From contig NC_088321.1 of NCBI RefSeq assembly GCF_910592395.1, positions 5,644,001 to 5,704,000 of the forward strand: 60,000 bases of DNA, written 5' to 3'. The position numbers were made by a program, and so were the translations under genes. Source of the DNA: Lineus longissimus. Lineage: Eukaryota; Nemertea; Pilidiophora; Heteronemertea; Lineidae. A model generated the notes under the pieces. That model saw only the letters and a list, made by a program, of their open reading frames with translations, was not told the DNA's origin and ran no database searches. Positions 40,706 to 48,822 of the stretch are shown here, piece by piece (position 1 is the stretch's first letter; each line of letters begins with the position of its first letter).

Positions 40706-40924
40706 GACAACCACCCAGTGAGGACGGAACACAACAAGCACCCAATGAGGACGGAACACAACAACCACCCAGTGAGGACGGAACACAATATGACTCCACA
40801 ACAACCACCCAGTGAGGACGGAACACAATATGACTCCACAACAACCACCCAGTGAGGACGGAACACAACAACCACCCAGTGAGGACGGAACACAACAACC
40901 ACCCAGTGAGGACGGAACACAATA
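40706..40924 (+). repeat. Coding minisatellite (NHPVRTEHN unit) in the integrase-core pseudogene
   Basis: A 27-nt unit centred on CACCCAGTGAGGACGGAACAC is repeated seven times with two longer units that also contain AATATGACTCCACAAC. In the first three units the frame reads NHPVRTEHN or close variants. The longer units are not a multiple of three and throw the middle of the array out of frame, before the last units return to the frame of the downstream coding part. Confidence 0.85.
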
Positions 40925-41337
40925 TGACCCCACAGCTGCTTTGGTATTCTGGTGTCATTCAAAATATTGAAAGCCAGTCTACAGCAATTAGAAACATATT
41001 GGAACCAAATTTGCATGGACATGTAGCTACCGGTACGGATGATGAACGTGATTTGAGCGATTGGTTTCAAAGTCATGGTGTTGATTGGGATCTTTCTGAT
41101 CCAGAGAACATTGTCAGTATCCCTGTGAACATTCCCTTACGTGATGATGTATGGCATAGCCTTCATGAAGCCTTTCCTGTACATACACTTTTGGCCCCTT
41201 CAGAATCCCATGGCATTGAGAGATATGGTAACGTACTTCAATATCTTATGAATATAGCTGAGAATTTGGATGATGAAGACGTTGGTGAAATTGAAAATAA
41301 TGCTCACGTTGATTGTACAGGTTTGTAGGTCTACATT

Positions 41338-41467
41338 AGAAAGTGTATATTGCGGTGCTAGGAACTAGGTTATGTTTTAGGCCCTTTTGACCAAAGACCT
41401 TACAGGTCTTTTGCCCCAAATAAGCCTACAACCCCCAAAGAACCATCCACCGCAATATACACTTTCT
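41338..41467 (+). repeat. 130-nt structured hairpin A, proposed element terminus
   Basis: Arms 41,338-41,357 (AGAAAGTGTATATTGCGGTG) and 41,448-41,467 pair over 20 bp without mismatch. Inside, TTTTAGGC pairs with GCCTACAA (one mismatch), and AAAGACC pairs with GGTCTTT around a TTACA loop. The closing CCTTACAGG and the following ATCATTC are identical in hairpin B at 57,004, while stem sequence differs with compensation. Confidence 0.85.
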
Positions 41468-41631
41468 ATCATTCATGAGATTACTGTAGAAATCATCATG
41501 TCAGCTTTAACAAAATATCGATCGTATTACGGGGAAAACACTACCTCGTAAACCAGCCAATACGAGGAAAAATCCAATTAAGTCATTACGCAGTAAGTGA
41601 CTCACTGCGAAATGGCATCATCGCTGTTGTG

Positions 41632-41726
41632 ACTCTCTTAGAAGAGAATCCAATCAATCTGACCTAGATATTCTCTTAGAAGAGAATCCAATCAATCTGA
41701 CCTAGATATTCTCTTAGAAGAGAATT
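41632..41726 (+). promoter_or_regulatory. Three 38-bp direct repeats upstream of the capsid gene
   Basis: Units start at 41,632, 41,670 and 41,708 (the last one partial). Each contains ATTCTCTTAGAAGAGAAT, an 8-bp-armed palindrome, then CCAATCAATCTGACCTAGAT. Their location 55-150 bp before the capsid start suggests promoter elements or iterons, but function is inference. Confidence 0.55.
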
Positions 41727-41780
41727 GCGAAATGAGTGATCTTCAAAGTCCACATAATTTTACTAGTAAATAAATAGAAA

Positions 41781-43037
41781 ATGGCAACAGGATATTTATT
41801 AAATACCGAAAGGGCACATAAGATTCCACTTGGTTTGAAAGCTGAGAGGCAGCATCATATCATTACTCATAACCCCTCATCTGCAAATCCCAAAGAAACA
41901 CTGTATGTTAGAATACCGGCATTGCGAGAGAATACATTCTTTGTACCTAAATCTCTTTATCTGTCTGCTGATGTAACCATTTCTGGTGATTCTAAAAATA
42001 GTGTTGTAAATAATCTTGGTAGAAACCTGATTTCAAAGATGGTGGTTAAGTGGGGAACAGAGCAGATATTTGACCTTGACGAATACAGTCATTATTCTAC
42101 ATTTAAAGATCTGTGGTTTACAGAAGAAGAAAGAAATGATAGAGTTTTTCAGGGTATTCAGTCAAAAAATCTTAGAGAATTAAGATCAGGAGTCGCTGAA
42201 GCTGATGTCACTGGAGAAACAGCTAATGAAAAGACTTTAAAGAAAGTGTTTGACAAGAAGTACAAAATACCATTAGATTTTGAATTATTCCATCATCATG
42301 CTCCATTTTACAAGTTTCCAATTCAAGAAGATGTTATCATTGAAATCACATTAGCACCAAAGGAAGAGATCATAGTTACCGCAACCACAGCAAGTATGGG
42401 CTACAAACTAGAGAATATTTGTTTTGAATATGATACCGTAACCAACAAAATGATTGCTAGTCAATTGAGTAACAAGTACAATTCTGGATTCTCAATATTT
42501 TATGATTGGGTAGACCATTTTAAGACAGTCAATGTTACTGCTAATGAAACACTAATTAATGAGAACATCAACTTTCCAAGAATGTCTATTAAAGGATTAT
42601 TATTACTATTTGTGACTGACTATGTAGATGGAGCTAGAGATTCAGAGAAGTTTGAAAACCCTAACATAAGTAAAGTGCAGATCACAATAGAGGGTGTTGC
42701 CAATCAGGTGTTCCCAGAAGGAATGAGAATGATGGATCAATGGGAGGAGATCAAGAAACATTTTATGTCTGAAGATTTGAAGAAAACTCATGACTGTAAC
42801 ATGACCATGGAGAAATACTATGGTGATTCTAATCACTATGGTTTATGGTTGGACCTGAGAACTTCTGAAGATAATCGTCTACACGGATCAGGATAGAAGC
42901 TCCAGAACACAAAAGATGGTATTCAATTATCTATTACAAAGAAATCTGGAAAGGGACCATACAAAATGCACATATTCGTGGTTTCTGACGCCCAGGTTAA
43001 CATTCAGAATTCTCAGATTGCTTCACTCCAACACTAA
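41781..43037 (+). pseudogene. Polinton major capsid protein (double jelly-roll), one in-frame stop
   Basis: The reading frame encodes the main capsid shell protein. The N-terminal third has the family pattern of a conserved RIPALREN block, a VVNNLGRNLISKMVVKW segment and a SHYSTFKDLW region that opens the first jelly roll. The protein is 371 codons to a TAG at 42,894-42,896, after which the same frame stays open for 46 codons to a TAA at 43,035. The downstream stretch has normal composition and a beta-strand-rich end (HIFVVSDAQVNIQ), so the stop truncates the natural C-terminus. The start follows AAATAGAAA, a motif shared with the genes at 51,432 (minus) and 51,489. It is the first gene from the proposed left end and leads a capsid block with the next three genes. 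Confidence 0.85.
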
Positions 43038-43108
43038 GGTGTTGCAAGAACAAAGTTCGCTCCAGCACTGAGGTGCTGCAAGAACAAGGTTCGCTCCAAC
43101 ACTGAATA
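43029..43108 (+). terminator. Paired palindromes after the capsid gene (34-nt period)
   Basis: CAACAC-TAAG-GTGTTG is followed by GAAC-AAA-GTTC, then CAGCAC-TGAG-GTGCTG and GAAC-AAG-GTTC, with a final half unit. The 6-bp stem changes from CAACAC/GTGTTG to CAGCAC/GTGCTG with both sides altered. It begins within the last codons of the capsid gene. It may be an RNA 3'-end structure; no function is demonstrated. Confidence 0.6.
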
Positions 43109-43149
43109 CTAGATAAATGAGTTTTACTAGTGATTTTCTAAGTAATTAA

Positions 43150-43386
43150 ATGGATACACCAGGAAAGAAAGATATCATAAATACACTGTATCAAAGTTTA
43201 CTGTTGGCATCAACAACAATTGGTTACTCTATGATACTGAAAAGGTTCTTGAGAATCAATATTGGTCCCCCAAGTCAGGCCAACCTAGAGGAAATTCTTA
43301 AACTGGGCGGAACTGTAGCTATTGGCAATGGAACATTAGAGTACCTTTACGATCAAGGAATCCTACCCAGAAATATTATGAAGTAA
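43150..43386 (+). CDS. Small Polinton membrane protein, 78 aa
   Basis: A short protein lies between the capsid gene and the first penton-like gene. Residues 10-28 (IINTLYQSLLLASTTIGYS) form a hydrophobic or amphipathic helix, and a second apolar stretch lies near 46-60 (EILKLGGTVAIGNGT). The start is in TTAAATG, shared with several other genes here. Small proteins of this kind occur next to capsid genes in Polintons, but I assign no function. It is intact and contains no double-hairpin copy. Confidence 0.65.
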   Translation: MDTPGKKDIINTLYQSLLLASTTIGYSMILKRFLRINIGPPSQANLEEILKLGGTVAIGNGTLEYLYDQGILPRNIMK

Positions 43387-43443
43387 GAATAATTTACTTA
43401 TTTGATAAAAGGTAAATTTGAAAACGAAAATTTACTTAACTAA

Positions 43444-44211
43444 ATGGTTACTGTAATGAACATAGATTCAAGTGACTATCCAGATCAGAGTTCAAGTGAT
43501 TTAACAGTCAATCTCAAGACTGAAATTCAAGATGCATGTAGCATCACTTTAACTTTTGCAGTAATACCTTGTACATTCTACAACATAAGTGCAGTCAGGG
43601 AGAATAACCGAATCAAAGTTAAGGGGTTTGATGTGGCAGAGATTACGCTACCAGATGGTCTCTATGACCTACAGAGCTTTTCAAAAGTATTTGCGGATAA
43701 GTTGAAAGAAAATAGTATGAGTAGAGGTGCTGTCAGATTTGACCTTGAAGAACCAACAGGTAAGTCCATCTTACACTTCCTAAAGAGAAAAAATGAGGCG
43801 CATTATCAGATCTATTTTCTTGGTAAAAGTAATGAATTATTTGGCATGAAATCAGAATGGCCTTACCCTTTAGACAATAAAAGTAAGGATGATGTTGTAA
43901 GCGAGAAACCCATCAATTTTAGACCAATTAACCATTTTGTTTTTCACTGTGACATAATCGAATCTAATAGTGTATTAAGTAATGGTGAAGCATCTGATGT
44001 GCTAACCACAAGACCAATAAAGGAAGCTAATTTTGGAGATTTAATAGCATACACATTTGAGAAACCAATAGCAATTCCCTGTAAACCAAGATTCAATAAG
44101 CTGAATATTCGCTTAACTGATGAAAAAGGTGACATCATCGATCTTAATGGTCATAATGTACAGTACCAATTGGTATTAACTCGAGCTATGCTCTCAGGGA
44201 CACATCATTAA
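43444..44211 (+). CDS. Penton-like minor capsid protein 1, 255 aa
   Basis: The size, position after the capsid gene, and a C-terminal strand pattern (NKLNIRLTDEKGDIIDLNG followed by a hydrophobic strand) match the single-jelly-roll minor capsid (penton) proteins of Polintons, which occupy the capsid vertices. It starts at an ATG in CTAAATG; a second in-frame ATG four codons on is possible. The last codons (RAMLSG) come from half of a double-hairpin element at 44,181-44,200, so the natural C-terminus seems replaced or extended by repeat sequence. The frame is otherwise unbroken. Assignment as penton is by family resemblance and context. Confidence 0.75.
   Translation: MVTVMNIDSSDYPDQSSSDLTVNLKTEIQDACSITLTFAVIPCTFYNISAVRENNRIKVKGFDVAEITLPDGLYDLQSFSKVFADKLKENSMSRGAVRFDLEEPTGKSILHFLKRKNEAHYQIYFLGKSNELFGMKSEWPYPLDNKSKDDVVSEKPINFRPINHFVFHCDIIESNSVLSNGEASDVLTTRPIKEANFGDLIAYTFEKPIAIPCKPRFNKLNIRLTDEKGDIIDLNGHNVQYQLVLTRAMLSGTHH
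44181..44200 (+). repeat. Double-hairpin element, first hairpin only
   Basis: TCGAGCTATGCTCTCAGGGA contains the first stem GAGC-TAT-GCTC and the linker, then diverges. It encodes the last residues of the penton-like protein in forward frame 3. Confidence 0.8.
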
Positions 44212-44244
44212 ATTCACTGGAATTAACATTTTCACTGGAATTAA

Positions 44245-44703
44245 ATGGCTGGCATTGGTATGTTATTTGGATCTGCAATAATCAATGGATTAGCATTCAC
44301 TGGATCCGGTTACCTTTTCAAGTCACTAGACGAAAACGGTTATGAAGATGAAGTGAAAAGACATGATTTGGCTCAGGAGCAATTACAAAAAGCTTCAACC
44401 GAATGGGAGGAGCATAGAAAGAGTACTATTGACTTTGTTAATCTTGAATTAAAGAGAGAAAGAGACGCTTCTATTGATTTTAACAATACTGATTCAGCAC
44501 TTACTGTTTACAATCATTTACATCCAGAAAGAACTATTGTACTACCTCAGCGACCACAATTAAGTGATTACTACCAACCTAGTGATGAAATGAAGAAATA
44601 CGAGTACCTATGGATTATCCTAGGACTTAGTGGTTTAGGGTTAATAATTTATTATTTTACTAGGGTTAGAAAGACTAAGACCACTGATCGGACACAGTCC
44701 TGA
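44245..44703 (+). CDS. Polinton membrane protein, 152 aa
   Basis: The N-terminus (GIGMLFGSAIINGLAFTGSG) is glycine-rich and hydrophobic, the middle (about 35-75) is a charged helical region, and residues 122-140 (YLWIILGLSGLGLIIYYF) form a clear transmembrane helix followed by a basic tail. This suggests a small virion or membrane-associated protein with two membrane-interacting ends. The start is in TTAAATG. The stop overlaps the first of three tandem GGAC-ACA-GTCC hairpins, and the gene faces the ATPase gene tail to tail. No enzymatic motif is seen. Confidence 0.7.
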   Translation: MAGIGMLFGSAIINGLAFTGSGYLFKSLDENGYEDEVKRHDLAQEQLQKASTEWEEHRKSTIDFVNLELKRERDASIDFNNTDSALTVYNHLHPERTIVLPQRPQLSDYYQPSDEMKKYEYLWIILGLSGLGLIIYYFTRVRKTKTTDRTQS

Positions 44704-44738
44704 TGATCGGACACAGTCCTGATGATCGGACACAGTCC
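44690..44738 (+). terminator. Three tandem GGAC-ACA-GTCC hairpins between convergent genes
   Basis: Copies at 44,690, 44,709 and 44,728 have a 19-bp period and are separated by TGATGATC. They are the second hairpin of the double-hairpin family, placed exactly between the stops of the 152-aa gene and the ATPase gene. Confidence 0.75.
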
Positions 44739-44756
44739 TGATGATCAGAAGCGGGA

Positions 44757-45344
44757 CTAAGATTTTTGATGTGAAAGAGTAAATCCAAATGGATGTTGTA
44801 GTCTAATGATCAGTTTTGATCCTTTTTTCATCTTAAGTTCTTCTATGTAGTACTGTCTTTTCTCCTTAGGAATAACACCGTTTTCTTCTAAGGCATCTTT
44901 CATGGCTGATTCATCCTTATTAAAGAACAGGACTAAAATTCTTATGTTCTCTCTGTAGTCCTTAACAACTGAATTGTACTTCTGAACTAGTAACCAAACA
45001 GTGAGATTGTAGTGCCTGCCGGAAAAGACAAGATTACATAACTCGGACACCTTCTTTTTTGTGTCTCTCAAATTAGCACAGTCATCAATGAGGAATAATG
45101 TGTTAGAACCAGCAAAGGTCAGAGTAGCAAACTGAAGCACAAGGTCCAAATTACTGGCCACAGCTTCGGGATTAACTATGTAGACGTTCTTGTCTTGGTA
45201 AATCCATTTCCTTTCATATGTCTTATTGTTGAAATATGTTGGACAGAAAATGACTATGTTCTGGAACTTGTGCCGATACTCCTTTTCTAAGAGGTCAAGG
45301 GCAAAATATGTCTTACCACAATTGGTAACACCAGAAATTAACAT
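44757..45344 (-). CDS. FtsK/HerA-type DNA-packaging ATPase, 195 aa
   Basis: This is the genome-packaging ATPase expected next to Polinton capsid genes. Walker A is GVTNCGKT at residues 5-12 and Walker B is LFLIDD at residues 83-88, spaced as in A32-like packaging ATPases. A later FFNKDESAM segment around 140-150 fits the C-terminal part of the fold. The Walker A motif sits almost at the N-terminus, and a stop lies only three codons upstream of the ATG, so the protein is slightly short at its N-terminus. It is unbroken and free of double-hairpin copies. It diverges from the integrase gene across a 37-bp gap. Confidence 0.85.
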   Translation of the reverse strand: MLISGVTNCGKTYFALDLLEKEYRHKFQNIVIFCPTYFNNKTYERKWIYQDKNVYIVNPEAVASNLDLVLQFATLTFAGSNTLFLIDDCANLRDTKKKVSELCNLVFSGRHYNLTVWLLVQKYNSVVKDYRENIRILVLFFNKDESAMKDALEENGVIPKEKRQYYIEELKMKKGSKLIIRLQHPFGFTLSHQKS

Positions 45345-45381
45345 ATTGTGTGGCTAGTAAATAAATACTTCACTCATTTAA

Positions 45382-46392
45382 ATGAATGTAAAGGATGACA
45401 AACAGCAGTATCTAAGGAATTTGTACTACAATCCCGAGAGTCCCGTGGCTTACAGTTCTTTGAGTAAAATCTGGAAACAGGTCAAGGAAGATATGACTTC
45501 GTCACGAGAGCAGAGCTCAGGAAAACTTATTAAACAAAAAGAAGTGAAAGAATTTCTAGAAACACTACCAACTCACCAACTACACAAACCGGCCATTAAG
45601 AAATTCACCTTCAGGAAGACAATGGTATCGTACATCGATCAACAGTGGCAAGCTGATCTGGTTGACATGCAGAAATTCGAGAGTAAGAATCGAGCTATGC
45701 TCTCAGGACAAAGTCCGAATAAGGGTTTCAGATTCATTTTAACAGTCATAGATCTATTTAGTCGTTTTTCTTGGGCTCTAGCAGTTAAGAGTAAGAGGGG
45801 AGAAGAAATCAGAGATGCATTTAAAGTAATATTTGAGGAAGCAAAACCAACGAAAATCCAGTTTGATGACGGTAAAGAATTTTACAACAAACACTTCAAG
45901 GAACTCTTAACAGAAAATGACATAGAATGGTTCTCCACAAAATCTGATAAGAAGGCAGCAGTAGTAGAGAGATTTAATAGAACCATTAAAGAAAAAATGT
46001 GGCGTTATTTCACCGCTAAGGAGACTGACAAGTGGATTGACGTTCTGGATGACCTGGTCAGCGGCTACAATAACACATTTCACTCATCAATAGGTATGAA
46101 ACCTGTAGACGCCAGAAAGATGGAAAACGAAGGAACAGTGTGGTACAATCTTTACGGTCTTCACCTCAAAGAGACATTTGGTGATCCAAAGTACAAAGTA
46201 GGTGACAGTGTAAGAATTTCAAAGTACAAGTCCATTTTCGGTAAAGGTTACATGCCCAACTACACTGAGGAGGTGTTCCAAATCAAACAGATTATCTTTA
46301 CTCACCCTATCGTCTACAAGCTTGAGGATTACCACAAAGAAGAAATTCAAGGATATTTCTATGAAGAGGAGTTACACAAAACGACCACGTAA
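45382..46392 (+). CDS. Polinton DDE integrase, 336 aa
   Basis: A retroviral-type integrase that would join element ends to host DNA. The acidic triad is visible: D92 in QADLVDM, D162 in FDDGKEF and E196 in VVERFNRT. A C-terminal SH3-like region (KYKVGDSVRISKYKS) follows near 270-290. Two double-hairpin copies lie in frame, one near residues 38-46 (SSREQSS) and one near residues 104-112 (RAMLSGQSP), the latter between the first catalytic aspartate and the following FILTVIDLFSRF strand. The frame stays open through both. The start is in TTAAATG. If functional, the protein tolerates about ten extra residues inside the catalytic core. Confidence 0.9.
   Translation: MNVKDDKQQYLRNLYYNPESPVAYSSLSKIWKQVKEDMTSSREQSSGKLIKQKEVKEFLETLPTHQLHKPAIKKFTFRKTMVSYIDQQWQADLVDMQKFESKNRAMLSGQSPNKGFRFILTVIDLFSRFSWALAVKSKRGEEIRDAFKVIFEEAKPTKIQFDDGKEFYNKHFKELLTENDIEWFSTKSDKKAAVVERFNRTIKEKMWRYFTAKETDKWIDVLDDLVSGYNNTFHSSIGMKPVDARKMENEGTVWYNLYGLHLKETFGDPKYKVGDSVRISKYKSIFGKGYMPNYTEEVFQIKQIIFTHPIVYKLEDYHKEEIQGYFYEEELHKTTT
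45495..45518 (-). repeat. Double-hairpin element in the integrase gene
   Basis: GACTTCGTCACGAGAGCAGAGCTC is the reverse-oriented element with loop TCT. It is read in a frame that normally meets TGA; here that triplet is CGA. Confidence 0.75.
45690..45718 (+). repeat. Double-hairpin element inside the integrase core
   Basis: GAGC-TAT-GCTC, TCA, GGAC-AAA-GTCC, flanked by TC and GA. It is read in forward frame 3 as RAMLSGQSP. Confidence 0.9.
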
Positions 46393-46615
46393 TTGGAAAG
46401 AAAGATTAGAACGATTTCATAGAGAATTAGAGGCAGAAGTAGAGTCAAAGTTGGAGCCTGGTCCCGAAAAACCTTTAAAACCTGCTGGGTTAGAAAAACC
46501 TGTTGGGTCAGAAAAACCTTTAAAATTTAATGTACTCCAAAAACCTGTAGTGTCTGCAAGATCAACACTAAACACTAGAAATGACAGAACAACTGATTCT
46601 AGTTATTCCCACTAA
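46361..46615 (+). CDS. Basic, proline-rich small protein, 84 aa
   Basis: I chose the ATG at 46,361, inside the 3' end of the integrase gene, because the N-terminus from there (MKRSYTKRPRNWKERLERF) is strongly basic. An upstream ATG at 46,322 is also in frame. The middle carries repeated EKPL/EKPV units (about residues 35-60) and the end is serine/threonine-rich. A small basic protein with such repeats could bind packaged DNA, but this is only a suggestion. It overlaps the integrase by 32 bp and ends 4 bp before the next gene. Confidence 0.5.
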   Translation: MKRSYTKRPRNWKERLERFHRELEAEVESKLEPGPEKPLKPAGLEKPVGSEKPLKFNVLQKPVVSARSTLNTRNDRTTDSSYSH

Positions 46616-46619
46616 TTAA

Positions 46620-47279
46620 ATGAATGGAGACAACAAGGTTTATCCAGATTTAAGTAATTTAAACTCTGAAAGTCAATTAAACTATGAAAGGTCTGAAAAG
46701 CATACAGAAAGTAACCCTCAGGCTTTCAGACTACAACAAATATGTGAGGTTAAGAGTTTCTTAGAAAGCGAGATTGAATTTAGAAGAAAGATATTTTCAA
46801 AGTACAAAAAAGCATTTAGCGTAATTACTGGCATTAGCCACTTCCTTAATTTAACTAGCGTAGCAGCCGGATCTGTTGGTGTTTCCGCTCTAGCTGGTGT
46901 CATCACGGCACCGATAGGCTTAGCTTTGGGTGGCGTAACAATAGGTAGTGCCATTATTTCATCAGCCTTAGGCTGGGAGAAAAAGAATATTCTAAGGAAA
47001 ATTGAAAAGCATGAGAATATCAGAATGTTGGCAATTTTAAAACTGAACACAATCAATGATTTGGTTAGTAAAGCCTTAACCGATTCTCACATATCTACAG
47101 ATGAGTTTACTTTGATTCTCAAGGAGAAGGAGAAATACATTTCGATGAAAAATGCCATTAGGAAAAAACAAAGGGAGGCAAGTTCAGCTGTTGATGAAGA
47201 GTCTTTAAAGAAGACTTTTTTAGAAGAAGGAAAAAAGATAGCTCAGATAGAGATGCTAGAAAAACTAAAAGTTCAGTAA
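46620..47279 (+). CDS. Polinton protein with central glycine/alanine-rich membrane segment, 219 aa
   Basis: The central region, about residues 77-120, is a long glycine/alanine/valine-rich hydrophobic stretch (AAGSVGVSALAGVITAP and then GLALGGVTIGSAIISSALG), flanked by charged helical regions. This would suit insertion into membranes, as with virion-associated membrane-active proteins, but I infer this from composition only. The start is in TTAAATG. After its stop a different frame stays open through three double-hairpin elements to a 30-codon segment ending near 47,497, so a natural C-terminal extension may have been shifted out of frame. Confidence 0.65.
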   Translation: MNGDNKVYPDLSNLNSESQLNYERSEKHTESNPQAFRLQQICEVKSFLESEIEFRRKIFSKYKKAFSVITGISHFLNLTSVAAGSVGVSALAGVITAPIGLALGGVTIGSAIISSALGWEKKNILRKIEKHENIRMLAILKLNTINDLVSKALTDSHISTDEFTLILKEKEKYISMKNAIRKKQREASSAVDEESLKKTFLEEGKKIAQIEMLEKLKVQ

Positions 47280-47292
47280 ATCAAACAGGACC

Positions 47293-47380
47293 CGGACTAC
47301 GTCCAGAGAACAAAGTTCGACTCGAGCTATGCTCTCAAGACGAAGTCGGACTAGGACAAAGTCCAGAGAACAAAGTTCGA
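47293..47380. repeat. Three adjacent double-hairpin elements
   Basis: Copies at 47,293-47,320 (reverse, GAAC/GTTC stem), 47,322-47,350 (forward, AGAC-GAA-GTCG) and 47,353-47,380 (reverse, GAAC/GTTC stem). They occupy the gap between the convergent 219-aa and polymerase genes. The GAGC/GCTC to GAAC/GTTC change alters both sides of the stem. Confidence 0.85.
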
Positions 47381-47404
47381 CTAAATAGTCCTAATCCTAA
47401 TGTG

Positions 47405-47497
47405 ATGTATCACTATCACTATTATCATTACTTTGGTGTTAGGGATGAATTTCACCAAGTAACACTACCATCAGCACCACCCTATTCATTAGTTTAA
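47405..47497 (+). CDS. Short histidine/tyrosine-rich frame ending in PSAPPY
   Basis: Thirty codons from an ATG at 47,405 read as a His/Tyr-rich start and end in LPSAPPYSLV. The frame is also open upstream through the hairpins at 47,293-47,380. The P-S-A-P core matches the P(S/T)AP late-domain motif that recruits Tsg101 in budding viruses. This may be a displaced C-terminus of the preceding 219-aa gene. It is short, so coding status is uncertain. Confidence 0.3.
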   Translation: MYHYHYYHYFGVRDEFHQVTLPSAPPYSLV

Positions 47498-47600
47498 TCG
47501 AGCTATGCTCTCAGGACAAAGTCCGAATAATGATTTTGCACTCGAGCTATGCTCTCAGGACGAAGTCCGACTAGGACAAGGTCCAGAGAGCAAAGCTCGA
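47498..47600. repeat. Three double-hairpin elements beside the polymerase stop
   Basis: Copies at 47,498-47,526, 47,542-47,570 (both forward) and 47,573-47,600 (reverse, loops AAG and AAA). The last ends 1 bp before the polymerase stop codon at 47,602. Confidence 0.9.
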
Positions 47601-48822
47601 CTCAAGCGAAGTTTGAATCGCTGTAATCCATGTAGCCTTCATAATACATTCCAAATGGTAAGGTGCTTATTCCATCTTCAAGTATGAACCTCTTGTCATC
47701 AAAAGGACTGAGGCTTTTTTTGTCAACTTCTTCCAAATAGATTTGGTGTTTATCTGATCTTAAGTGTCTCATCTTGTGGTAAAATGACCTACTCTTTTCA
47801 AGACAATCAACATAGTCATCAAATGAGATATTTCTCCCTACTACATTCTTGGCAATACCCTTCAATTTCTTAGAATCGTAATCTTTTGTCCTGTAAGCGT
47901 ACATCTTACTTCTCAGGGCAATGAATTCAGTCATCTCTACTCCTCCTAGCTCATCCTTAAAGTAGCCTGGTACCTTCTTTTTACTGGTATCATAGAGTGG
48001 ATGATCTTTTGGATAATTACTGAAATCAAAATAGTGTCTCAACTCCTTTAAGTCTTTAGTTAAGTCATCAGTATCAATGTTAAGTACAAAGGAATCTGTA
48101 TCTAGATACAGTAGTTCAATATTTTTCTCACCAAAGTACGGTTGAAGAACTTCATAATAGAATTCATACATTAATAATTTAGACAATTCAAGTACTGAAG
48201 CTCCTATTTAGATTGGTTTGTTGAATTTCATTGATGTTTTCCTCATGCTAATAGCAGCATTATGTTCGTCAAATACGCATATCGATGAAAACCTGGGATT
48301 GGCCATTACATTCCTGGCTCTCTCCCCGTCCGATACAAATTCAATTTCAACCCTGTTCCTTACATTCTCACAAGTCTTTCCGTAGAACGCATTATTCATG
48401 AGCTTAAAATAGTCTTTCTCAAAATCAGTCTTAGAATCCATACGTCTTTTAGTGTTAAAATCAATGTATGGTGCTAACCACTTTGATTGTTTAAAGCTTA
48501 TCACTGAATGAACCCTCTTAAGTACCATTCCCTGCTTTAGGTAAAACTGTAGCATTCTGTAATGCACTATGTAATTAGTTTTATCCTTTTGTGTTAGTAT
48601 TAGTTTCTCTATATTTGATCTTTTATCATCGCCCAGTAACTCTCTCTGGTAAGGACTTAATTCATCATCTTCAATAAAGAGAGATTCGGGACAGAATGGA
48701 AAGTTCCTTGACTTAAATTTAATATTTCCTGGATACTCCAAATCAACCTCTAAGAAGTAGCCTACTTCACTATCACTTGGAATTGCCATAATCTGCTCTT
48801 TACTGATAACATTCATGTTAAG

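Larger units (their letters stand above)
37522..41328 (+). pseudogene. Decayed multi-exon gene of an integrase-core (DDE) domain family
   Basis: Four coding blocks in order resemble a metazoan integrase-core protein family. An N-terminal helical part lies at 37,522-37,720. A helix-turn-helix region at 37,918-38,160 is split between two frames (SSIAK, SSRSTVYRHLKEQ). An exon at 38,384-38,571 is flanked by AG and GT and ends in SLWHLD. The catalytic part at 40,272-40,609 holds GGIDGFSRLI, GLPSQIRIDGGGEY and RVERLWRDVF. The splice from 38,571 to 40,272 joins in phase. The distal part (LHYVFLPRIDAAL, then 41,000-41,328) ends in an acidic tail. Breaks: an in-frame TAA at about 40,462, a frame change in ATATATAT near 40,595, frame changes near 37,950-38,080, and out-of-phase minisatellite units. 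It may be host-domesticated or transposon-borne. It is not part of the Polinton, which has its own integrase. Confidence 0.65.

Noticed and set aside
40550-41076. Long minus-strand frames with repeated valine/tryptophan-rich units
   Set aside because: They are the opposite-strand reading of the coding minisatellite, with no independent support.
44700-44740. CTGATGA motifs near hairpins, suggestive of a hammerhead ribozyme
   Set aside because: The GAAA core and a third stem are missing at this site and at similar motifs near 5,345 and 52,553.
46718-47056. 112-codon minus-strand frame opposite the 219-aa gene
   Set aside because: It lies fully within the plus-strand gene and has shadow composition.
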